A program made the position numbers and the translations under genes. Shown piece by piece: positions 1 to 5,485 of a stretch of DNA of 13,216 bases. The stretch is from an uncultured Clostridium sp. (GTDB lineage: Bacteria; Cyanobacteriota; Vampirovibrionia; Gastranaerophilales; Gastranaerophilaceae): positions 1-13,216 of the forward strand of contig CAUDIU010000045.1 in assembly GCA_958449715.1 (NCBI GenBank), written 5' to 3'. The first letter of the stretch is position 1. Each line of letters opens with the position of its first letter. The notes beneath the pieces were generated by a model that was given only the letters and a program-made list of their open reading frames with translations, had not been told where the DNA came from and did no database searches.

Positions 1-1
1 A

Positions 2-358
2 ATATTCTTAGCAGTTTTTGTGTATAAAAAATTCTCTTATTGCAGTACTTCAAGATCAAAATTTTTAAATGTAGAAGAATGTATAAGTCTTGGACCAAGA
101 AAAGAGTTATTTGTGGTAAGAGCAGGACAAGAAAGATTTCTTGTAGCATCTGATGTTGGGAGAACTTCTTTAATTTCAAAATTAGATGATAATTCACCTG
201 TTCAAAAAAATGAAGTTGTATCATCATCATCTTCTTCTGTTTTAAAAACTAACACAAATTGCAGTGTAGATGATTTGCCGACAATTGTGGATTTCCCAAG
301 AGGTCAAAGAGCGACAGCTCAAAAGAAAGTATTTAAAAACATAATAAATAATATATAG
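2..358 (+). CDS. fliO: FliO-like flagellar export protein, 5' partial
   Basis: This is the C-terminal part of FliO, the bitopic membrane protein that helps assemble the FliP/FliQ/FliR export core at the base of the flagellum. The frame is open to the window edge. The first visible residues (ILAVFVYKKF) look like the end of a transmembrane helix, so the true start lies upstream; the GTG at 20 is probably internal. The cytoplasmic segment contains LGPRKELFVVRAGQERFLV, the beta-rich block typical of FliO. A run of six serines and a poorly conserved tail follow. The stop codon TAG at 356-358 overlaps the ribosome-binding site of fliP, whose ATG is 12 bases downstream, so the two are co-transcribed. 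Assignment rests on that motif plus the neighbours; FliO is a weakly conserved family. Confidence 0.8.
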   Translation: MFLAVFVYKKFSYCSTSRSKFLNVEECISLGPRKELFVVRAGQERFLVASDVGRTSLISKLDDNSPVQKNEVVSSSSSSVLKTNTNCSVDDLPTIVDFPRGQRATAQKKVFKNIINNI

Positions 359-369
359 AGGGATATAAA

Positions 370-1011
370 ATGGAAACTATAATAAGAGATATGAACCCAG
401 TTTTACAAATGTTGATACTGATGACGGTATTTTCTTTAATACCGTTAGTGTTCTGTTGTATGACAAGTTTTTTGAGATTTGTAATTGTATTTTCAATGTT
501 GAAAACTGCAATGGGTACTCAACAGGTTCCTCCTTCTATTGTAATTGTAGGACTTGCAATGATTTTGACATTTTATACAATGGGTGGAACATTTCAAAAA
601 ATGTATGAGATGGGTTCAGTTCCGTACCATAAAAATCAAAATATTGTAGAAGCCATAAACGAGGGTTCGAAACCTCTTAAAGAATTTATGATGAAACAGA
701 CAAGGGAGAGTGATTTGGCCTTTTTCATTGAAGCTACAAAAGGACAACCGCCTAAAAATCCTGAAGAAATTACAGTTTGGCAGGTGGCTCCGGCATTTAT
801 TATAAGTGAGTTAAAAACATCTTTTGAAATCGGCTTTATAATCTTTGTCCCATTCATTGTTTTGGACTTAGTAGTTGCAAACATATTATTGGCACTAGGT
901 ATGTTTATGTTATCACCTACGATTATTTCTTTGCCGTTTAAACTGCTGATATTTATTGCAGTAGATGGTTGGGCGCTGATAGTTCAAGGGCTTGTCACAA
1001 GTTACAATTAG
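370..1011 (+). CDS. fliP: Flagellar export gate protein FliP
   Basis: FliP is the pentameric core subunit of the flagellar type III export gate in the inner membrane. The 213-residue product has the family hallmarks: MTSFLRFVIVFSMLKTAMGTQQ (about 31-52, followed by VPP), the region around KEFMMKQTRESDLAFF (104-119), AFIISELKTSFEIGF (142-156), and a C-terminal pair of hydrophobic segments with SLPFKLLIFIAVDGW (187-201). It begins directly at the first membrane segment and lacks the cleavable signal peptide of many FliP proteins, which explains why it is shorter than the usual 245 or so residues. The ATG has a good ribosome-binding site (AGAGGG) that overlaps the fliO stop. An 8-bp inverted repeat (ACGGTATT/AATACCGT, 424-445) sits inside codons 19-26. 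Confidence 0.97.
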   Translation: METIIRDMNPVLQMLILMTVFSLIPLVFCCMTSFLRFVIVFSMLKTAMGTQQVPPSIVIVGLAMILTFYTMGGTFQKMYEMGSVPYHKNQNIVEAINEGSKPLKEFMMKQTRESDLAFFIEATKGQPPKNPEEITVWQVAPAFIISELKTSFEIGFIIFVPFIVLDLVVANILLALGMFMLSPTIISLPFKLLIFIAVDGWALIVQGLVTSYN

Positions 1012-1013
1012 GT

Positions 1014-1163
1014 ACTTACAAAGAGGACAAAAAAGCGGGAGCGAAGCGACTTGCAAAAATACGAAAAGATATAACAAAAGTCTACAAAGAGGGTAAAAAG
1101 CGGGAGCGAAGCGACTTGTAAAAGTATGAAAAGATATAACGAAAATCTATAAAGAGGGTAAAA
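1014..1163 (+). repeat. Imperfect ~65-bp tandem repeat between fliP and fliQ
   Basis: Two full units and a third partial one fill the gap between fliP and fliQ. The most conserved block, GCGGGAGCGAAGCGACTT, occurs at 1035-1052 and again at 1100-1117, exactly 65 bp apart. AAGAGG occurs at 1021, 1087 and 1152, and the last copy is the actual ribosome-binding site of fliQ. Each unit also carries a copy of GAAAAGATATAAC. The block contains GCGAAGC, a sequence known to form an unusually stable mini-hairpin in DNA. In unit two a short frame, ATG at 1126 to TAA at 1150-1152 (MKRYNENL), ends on the fliQ ribosome-binding site; whether it is translated is unknown. Confidence 0.9.
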
Positions 1164-1652
1164 ATGGAAGTTTTAGTTGAATACTTAGCAAAAGGATTTT
1201 TAATAATGCTTGCAATCTCAATGCCTTGTGTACTTGTCGCAGCAGGCATCGGTCTTGTTGTAGGTATTTTACAAGCTGTTACTCAGGTACAGGAACAAAC
1301 TATTGCAGCTGCACCAAAGATTTTAGGTGTATTTTTAGTAATTGTAATTGGCGGTATCGGTTTCATAAATATGTTAAAGGGTTTTATGGTAGACGGTATG
1401 GCTATGGCATTTAATTTGGTATCTAAAAATGATGCTTATGTTTTGCCTGCTGATTATTATAAATATACATCACCTTTTGAACATGAAATGAATGATAAAT
1501 TCAAAAATCAGCCGACAATGAATGAATTAATGAAAAATCCTGGTAAGGTTCCATTTATTGATCAACAGCAAAAAACAAAATATTATGCGAGTCCTCAGAC
1601 TCCTATGCCTAAACCTAATTTTGTAGAAACTAATAAAATTCTTGGACGTTAA
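1164..1652 (+). CDS. fliQ: Flagellar export gate protein FliQ with C-terminal extension
   Basis: FliQ is the small two-helix subunit that wraps around FliP/FliR in the flagellar export gate. Residues 1-86 are ordinary FliQ: two hydrophobic hairpin helices (about 12-36 and 52-72) joined by the signature QAVTQVQEQTIAAAPKI (37-53). The family normally ends near residue 90. Here the frame continues to residue 162 with a hydrophilic tail rich in Lys, Asn, Pro, Gln and Tyr, including DYYKYTSPFEHEMNDKF and a proline-rich end (SPQTPMPKPN). The tail contains no membrane segment. AAGAGGG five bases before the ATG supports the start. The next gene starts three bases after the stop, so the frame is not a read-through artefact caused by a missing gene boundary. 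The role of the tail is unknown. Confidence 0.95.
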   Translation: MEVLVEYLAKGFLIMLAISMPCVLVAAGIGLVVGILQAVTQVQEQTIAAAPKILGVFLVIVIGGIGFINMLKGFMVDGMAMAFNLVSKNDAYVLPADYYKYTSPFEHEMNDKFKNQPTMNELMKNPGKVPFIDQQQKTKYYASPQTPMPKPNFVETNKILGR

Positions 1653-1655
1653 TAG

Positions 1656-2024
1656 ATGAAAAAACTGATATTGATACTTTCAATAATTTTAATCCCGCTT
1701 CAAGCATGTGCTTTTGAAGATTATATATTCACGTCTGATTCCCCAGTAAAAAGTGTATCTTCAAGTGATGAAAGTATTGTATCAGTTCTTCCTTTTTTTA
1801 CAATAGATAATAATAAAGATACTATTATTGTAAAAGTAAAAAAAGAGGGTAATGCTCAAATTACTGTAAAATTGTATGACAAAGATATTGTTGTAAAAGT
1901 TCAGGTAACTCCTGATAAGACAATTTTTACAAACGGCGATGATTTTGTCTTTTTCCCATTGGATACTCCAGAAGAACCTGTGGAAATTTTGCCTCCGCCT
2001 GATATTAGAGGGGGTGATAAATAG
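1656..2024 (+). CDS. Exported small beta protein inside the flagellar operon
   Basis: The product has 122 residues and begins with a clear export signal (MKKLILILSIILIPLQACA). It may be cut after ACA at about residue 19, or be lipidated at Cys18; LQAC resembles a lipobox, but the preceding proline does not fit well. The mature part alternates short beta strands (SVSSSDESIVSVLPFF, TIIVKVKKEGNAQITVKLYDKDIVVKVQV), a pattern reminiscent of the N-terminal domain of pilus/secretin proteins or of bacterial Ig-like domains. It ends in an acidic proline-rich tail. It sits three bases after fliQ and shares one base with fliR (TAGTG), so it is translated as part of the export-gate operon. I do not recognise a named flagellar protein; a periplasmic or outer-membrane accessory to the basal body is a guess. 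Confidence 0.8.
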   Translation: MKKLILILSIILIPLQACAFEDYIFTSDSPVKSVSSSDESIVSVLPFFTIDNNKDTIIVKVKKEGNAQITVKLYDKDIVVKVQVTPDKTIFTNGDDFVFFPLDTPEEPVEILPPPDIRGGDK

Positions 2025-2803
2025 TGGATCAGATTATTTCTGAATTGATGAAGATGTTCCCTATGATGAATGCCTATTTAGCTGCAGGAATTTTTGTTTT
2101 TGCAAGGCTTTTAGGATTTTTCAGACTTGCTCCTGTATTCAATAGAAAAGAAATACCAAGTATGGTTAAATTGGGCTTAATTTTTCTTTTGACAATAATT
2201 TTGACATCTGTCACCAAACCTGATGTTCATATTATTAAAGAATCATTCGCTCTTTCAATCTTGTTGAATGTTGTAGTAGGTGCAATGATTGGTTATATTG
2301 CTCAATTAATTTTATTGGCAGTAGACGCAGGTGGTGATATGGTAAACATGCAAATGGGCTTGTCTTCTGCTATGGTATTAGATCCTACAACTTCTTCTCA
2401 GGTGTCAATTGTCGGGAAGTGTTTTCAATTATTGGGATTGATTATTTTTATTCAATTAGGCGGGGTATATTGGCTTTTGACAGCTTTTATTCACAGTTTC
2501 CAAATATTTCCTCTTGATGCTACGTTAATCCCGTTACAGCAGCTTGTAAATATGGATTATATGGTGCAATTGTCATCAAATGTTTTGTTTATGGGATTGC
2601 AGATTGCATCTCCTATTTTGCTAGCAACATTAGGACAAGATATTATTTTAGGTGTAATCTCTAAGACAGCTCCGCAAGTAAACGTGTTCCAATTAAGCTT
2701 CTTATTCAAGCCTGTATTGGGTGCGGCAATTATGGTATGGATTTTGCCAATGCTTGTAAATATTATTTCTGATTACTTCTTATCTTTTTCAAAAATTATT
2801 TAA
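2024..2803 (+). CDS. fliR: Flagellar export gate protein FliR
   Basis: FliR is the single-copy subunit completing the FliP5-FliQ4-FliR1 export gate. The 259-residue product is almost entirely hydrophobic, with about six membrane segments. It shows family features: FVFARLLGFFRLAPVFNRKEIPSMVKLGL spans about residues 24-52, VDAGGDMVNMQMGLSSAMVLDP lies in the middle, and the C-terminal part has LLATLGQDIILGVISKTAPQVNVF. The start is GTG, overlapping the last base of the preceding stop (TAGTG), with AGAGGGGG nine bases upstream, so translation is probably coupled. It is the last gene of the visible flagellar run. flhB and flhA, often next, are absent. Its 3' end overlaps by 8 bp the convergent small gene at 2796-3182. 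Confidence 0.96.
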   Translation: MDQIISELMKMFPMMNAYLAAGIFVFARLLGFFRLAPVFNRKEIPSMVKLGLIFLLTIILTSVTKPDVHIIKESFALSILLNVVVGAMIGYIAQLILLAVDAGGDMVNMQMGLSSAMVLDPTTSSQVSIVGKCFQLLGLIIFIQLGGVYWLLTAFIHSFQIFPLDATLIPLQQLVNMDYMVQLSSNVLFMGLQIASPILLATLGQDIILGVISKTAPQVNVFQLSFLFKPVLGAAIMVWILPMLVNIISDYFLSFSKII

Positions 2804-3182
2804 GATAGTCTTTGAAAAAATTCATATTTATTAATTCAGCTTCTTTTACCAAATCCTCTTCAATTACTTTGTCGATTTCTTTTTTATTTGGAAATGCATA
2901 TGGGTCGAGGACAAAATTTGAGTAGCATTTTTTGTTGAATTGTGATTTTTTATGAAATAAATTAGGGACAATTTCTTTTACTTTGTAAGCTAGTCCGTAG
3001 TTAAGCAATGTTCCATATTTTTTTTGAGTTCTTTGATGATACTGTTTTATAAATACGTCATAATTTTGACTTAATTTTTGAATTGCAGGTGAGTCTTCAA
3101 GTGCTTTTTGTACTTTTGGGGTAACATTTTTAAAATAAAGTCCGTTAAAATTTTGCCTGTTATGTGTATTTTGAATTTCCAT
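2796..3182 (-). CDS. Lineage-restricted small protein with NFNGLYF motif
   Basis: The product has 128 residues, is basic, and has no membrane segment or signal peptide. The N-terminus reads MEIQNTHNRQNFNGLYFKNV; an early NFNGLYF-type motif of this kind is, to my knowledge, common in small uncharacterised proteins of Gastranaerophilales, which is part of the taxonomic guess for the window. The remainder (PKVQKALEDSPAIQKLSQNYDVF, DPYAFPNKKEIDKVIEEDL) looks helical. No clear ribosome-binding site precedes the ATG. It lies 33 bases downstream of the 63-residue gene on the same strand and may be co-transcribed with it. Its last 8 bases overlap the end of fliR on the other strand. Function unknown. 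Confidence 0.75.
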   Translation of the reverse strand: MEIQNTHNRQNFNGLYFKNVTPKVQKALEDSPAIQKLSQNYDVFIKQYHQRTQKKYGTLLNYGLAYKVKEIVPNLFHKKSQFNKKCYSNFVLDPYAFPNKKEIDKVIEEDLVKEAELINMNFFKDYLK

Positions 3183-3215
3183 ATCACGAATAACGTATGA
3201 ACATGAAATTTTTTG

Positions 3216-3407
3216 CTATGGATAATAAAGTTCTATAATATCTGCTAAATCATACTGCCAATTTTTAAGTTGGTAAATTGTATTATGAGGCACTGTATTT
3301 TCAAGTTGTGCTAATACATTGTATAAAAAAATCTTTTTAACCGTAAAAAATAAACACCTGTCAAACTCCTCAGCAAAATCTAAAATCCAATAGATAATAT
3401 AAAACAT
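3216..3407 (-). CDS. Small hypothetical protein, 63 residues
   Basis: A short open frame starting with MFYIIYWILDFAEEFDRCLFF and ending in DLADIIELYYP. The N-terminal 13 residues are hydrophobic and aromatic, and the rest mixes acidic and aromatic residues; I recognise no family. Support comes from signals rather than homology: GAAGG lies just before the ATG, and a TATAAT on the minus strand (3431 to 3426) would start a transcript about 12 bases upstream of the ATG. It is divergent from the small regulator at 3503 and upstream of the 128-residue gene. It could still be a spurious frame. Confidence 0.45.
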   Translation of the reverse strand: MFYIIYWILDFAEEFDRCLFFTVKKIFLYNVLAQLENTVPHNTIYQLKNWQYDLADIIELYYP

Positions 3408-3425
3408 AAACCTTCTTTAAATCTA

Positions 3426-3431
3426 ATTATA
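3426..3431 (-). promoter_or_regulatory. Putative -10 box for the 63-residue gene
   Basis: A perfect TATAAT on the minus strand, about 19 bases before the ATG at 3407, gives a predicted transcript start near 3419 and a short leader holding GAAGG. No convincing -35 box is visible at the right distance. Confidence 0.35.
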
Positions 3432-3466
3432 ACTAACAATAATTATATTATAGCTAAAGCTAATTT

Positions 3467-3502
3467 ATGTCAAATCTTTCAATAAAAGTCTATAATTTAA
3501 TT
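3467..3502 (+). promoter_or_regulatory. Promoter placing the transcript start on the HTH gene ATG
   Basis: TATAAT at 3491-3496 is followed by only six bases (TTAATT) before the ATG at 3503, where transcription would be expected to begin. A -35-like ATGTCA (4 of 6 to TTGACA) lies at 3467-3472 with an 18-base spacer. No Shine-Dalgarno sequence precedes the ATG. The signal therefore predicts a leaderless mRNA and argues against translation from the earlier ATG at 3467, which lies inside the promoter. Confidence 0.5.
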
Positions 3503-3706
3503 ATGATAGTAAATAAGTTAGATGACTTAATTTGGCAGTTTAGAACTACAGCAAAAGATATTCATATTAAAACAGGGATAAGTGAGGCAACGTTATCTAA
3601 TATGCGTAGTAATAGCACTACAAGATATGATGCCAAGACACTTGATTTATTGTGCAAATATTTCAACTGCAAAGTTTCTGATTTGTTAGAGTTTACTCCT
3701 GATTAA
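3503..3706 (+). CDS. Small Cro/XRE-type DNA-binding regulator
   Basis: A 67-residue protein that is essentially one helix-turn-helix domain of the compact Cro/C1 type (HTH_26-like). The helix-turn-helix core is TTAKDIHIKTGISEATLSNM (about 15-34), with the usual GIS..TLS turn and recognition helix, followed by TLDLLCKYFNCKVSDLLEF, the typical C-terminal pattern of this family. I prefer the ATG at 3503 over the in-frame ATG at 3467: the earlier one lies in the probable promoter, adds 12 residues that precede the domain, and has no ribosome-binding site. The gene is divergent from the 63-residue gene. Its 3' end overlaps the end of the acsC-like gene by 14 bp on the opposite strand. Its targets are unknown; proteins this small often regulate their own promoter or a neighbour. 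Confidence 0.85.
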   Translation: MIVNKLDDLIWQFRTTAKDIHIKTGISEATLSNMRSNSTTRYDAKTLDLLCKYFNCKVSDLLEFTPD

Positions 3707-4814
3707 TCTTTAAATTTTTTACGAAATCGCCGATTGCAAATGCTTCGACTGTTCCTACAACGATTTCAAAATCTTTGATTTCTTCTTGCAGTTCATCTTT
3801 CATATGGGCAAGCAGACCCGGAATTATTATTTTGTGGTTTTTAACTTTGTTTGCAAAATCAAATTTTTTCAGAGTTTTTGCAACCATTTTAGCTGTAAAT
3901 TTTTCTGCTGACCAAGCTGTCAAAACGCTCATACCTTCTGCTGGTGTAACGATTAGATAAGATGGAACAGGCAGACTTTCAAGTTCGTTTGCCACAGCAA
4001 AAAATGTAAGTGCAAAGTTAGTTGTCATAAATATTAATGAATTTTCATCAGGGTTGTTAAATTCATATATCTTTGACTCTACCTGTAATGGTTTTTGCGG
4101 GTCTGTAAAGATATTTTGTCTGAGCATCATTAGTGATGTTAAAAGGTTTTTATCAAAGTCTTCAAAAATAAGCATATTTGCATATTTGCAAATATAATAT
4201 GATGCTTTAGCACAAAGCAGATTTAAATTCTCTGTGTGTTTAAAATATACGCAGACAGGATTTGAAAACTTTTCATCTTTTTCCAATACTGCTTTTTTTC
4301 TTATTTCAATCAATTCATTTGATGTGTTTGTAAAATCTGTATCATCAATTTCTTTTATTGAAAGTTTTTGGAATTCTTCATATGTAATACAATCAGGTAA
4401 TGAGCCATTTTTTGTAATAATTAAATCAACTTTCAGGTGCTCATTTACTCTTGTAATTTCGAATTCTTTAACTTGGTTATATTTATCTTGCCAGTCAGGA
4501 TTTGCAAGGTCAATTATTATCCCGATTGCAGTTTTGTTTATGAAAGTTTTTTCATGTCTGTAGAGTACGTTTTCTCCGCCAATTTTAACTCCGTTTATTT
4601 CAATAGTTTTTTGTGGTTGTTTAGAATTTTGTTCATAAATTTCTTTTAGGGTATCAGGGAGATATTTACATTTTTCTATTTCGATATTGTGCTTTGCAAG
4701 TTTCAAGGCGAAAGCCATACAGGTAGGACAGCCGCATTCTTTGCAGTTTGTATGTTCGGCTTTTTTTGCAGCAGGCAGATATTTGAATATTTGTAATCCT
4801 GAGAGTTCTGTCAT
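3693..4814 (-). CDS. acsC: Corrinoid iron-sulfur protein large subunit-like (AcsC/CdhE family), short form
   Basis: In the Wood-Ljungdahl pathway this subunit carries a [4Fe-4S] cluster and the cobalamin that takes a methyl group from methyl-tetrahydrofolate. The N-terminal cluster domain is intact: Cys24, Cys27, Cys32 and Cys49 have the family spacing CX2CX4CX16C. The C-terminal cobalamin-binding domain is also recognisable (TTNFALTFFAVANELESLPV, LIVTPAEGMSVLTAW, and near the end DFEIVVGTVEAFAIGDF). The whole protein has 373 residues against about 445 in acetogens, so the central TIM-barrel part seems shortened. The ATG overlaps the acsD stop (TAATG) and has a strong AAAGGAG eight bases upstream, so the subunits are translated together. 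No CO dehydrogenase, acetyl-CoA synthase or methyltransferase gene is visible, so the methyl acceptor is unknown. Confidence 0.88.
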   Translation of the reverse strand: MTELSGLQIFKYLPAAKKAEHTNCKECGCPTCMAFALKLAKHNIEIEKCKYLPDTLKEIYEQNSKQPQKTIEINGVKIGGENVLYRHEKTFINKTAIGIIIDLANPDWQDKYNQVKEFEITRVNEHLKVDLIITKNGSLPDCITYEEFQKLSIKEIDDTDFTNTSNELIEIRKKAVLEKDEKFSNPVCVYFKHTENLNLLCAKASYYICKYANMLIFEDFDKNLLTSLMMLRQNIFTDPQKPLQVESKIYEFNNPDENSLIFMTTNFALTFFAVANELESLPVPSYLIVTPAEGMSVLTAWSAEKFTAKMVAKTLKKFDFANKVKNHKIIIPGLLAHMKDELQEEIKDFEIVVGTVEAFAIGDFVKNLKINQE

Positions 4815-5485
4815 TATTCAAGCTCCTTTAATGTTTTATAGCTTTGAGGATTTGTCAAAACTATATATTCTGCACCTGCTGCTTTTACAGCTGCAGCTGA
4901 TGTAATTTCAAGATATAGTGAAAGGTCTTTATCTTTAGCTTCTTTTGTTTTAGCAGTCTCTACCGTTGCAAAAGATATAATAGGCATATTCAAATATTTA
5001 TCACCGGATTTACCTTCGAGTTTAATTTTTTCCATTATGCTATATCCGTATTCAAACCCGTAGCCTAATCCTCCAATATCTGTGTCAATAAGAATTTTAT
5101 CAATAGGTAATCCCATATCTGATGTTAGGATATTCATTTCTTTTGCTAAGTTTATGTCAATTGGAGTTCTAATAATTAGAGTATGATTTCCTTTTATAAC
5201 ATCAGGGACGATTTGTTTATAATTTTTTTCATTTGCAATCCCAATAATGCATTCTCTATCTATAAGTTTCATTAGTTCTGGTAAAAGCTTAGAATCTATT
5301 TCATCATCTCCAGAACCGATTAACATAAGAGGTTTATCAATAAAAGGAAGAAGCTCTTTAAAAGCTTCTATTCCTTTTTCTATATCTTCCGTAAATTTAA
5401 GACCTAAAATATCACAGTCTTCATTAATTTGATTTTTTGCCTCTTGGATAGGCAATTCAAGAATATATTTAACTTTGTCTTTCAC
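4814..5485 (-). CDS. acsD: Corrinoid iron-sulfur protein small subunit-like (AcsD/CdhD family), short form
   Basis: This TIM-barrel partner normally pairs with the large subunit to hold the cobalamin. The match to the family is clear in the C-terminal two thirds: IANEKNYKQIVPDVIKGNHT, TPIDINLAKEMNILTSDMGLP, then ILIDTDIGGLGYGFEYGYSI with MEKIKLEG, and NMPIISFATVETAKTKEA. The protein has 223 residues, while acetogen and methanogen homologues exceed 300; roughly the first 90 residues are missing. The start is GTG at 5485, inside the end of ftsH (17-bp overlap), with only a weak GAG-type ribosome-binding site, so expression probably depends on translation of ftsH. The stop overlaps the acsC start. 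Whether this short form folds as a full barrel cannot be told from sequence. Confidence 0.88.
   Translation of the reverse strand: MKDKVKYILELPIQEAKNQINEDCDILGLKFTEDIEKGIEAFKELLPFIDKPLMLIGSGDDEIDSKLLPELMKLIDRECIIGIANEKNYKQIVPDVIKGNHTLIIRTPIDINLAKEMNILTSDMGLPIDKILIDTDIGGLGYGFEYGYSIMEKIKLEGKSGDKYLNMPIISFATVETAKTKEAKDKDLSLYLEITSAAAVKAAGAEYIVLTNPQSYKTLKELE

Noticed and set aside
424..445. Perfect 8-bp inverted repeat ACGGTATT/AATACCGT inside fliP
   Set aside because: It lies in codons for a conserved membrane segment and no regulatory context is evident; the likeness to the TACGG/CCGTA leader stems is probably chance.
636..884. Minus-strand frame of 82 codons inside fliP
   Set aside because: Antisense to a conserved fliP coding region; no independent support.
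3467..3502. Upstream ATG at 3467 as start of the small regulator
   Set aside because: It overlaps the -35/-10 region, has no ribosome-binding site, and adds residues outside the HTH domain.
4234..4563. Plus-strand frames of 70-109 codons opposite the acsC-like gene
   Set aside because: Shadows of a well-supported gene, with no ribosome-binding site and no recognisable domain.
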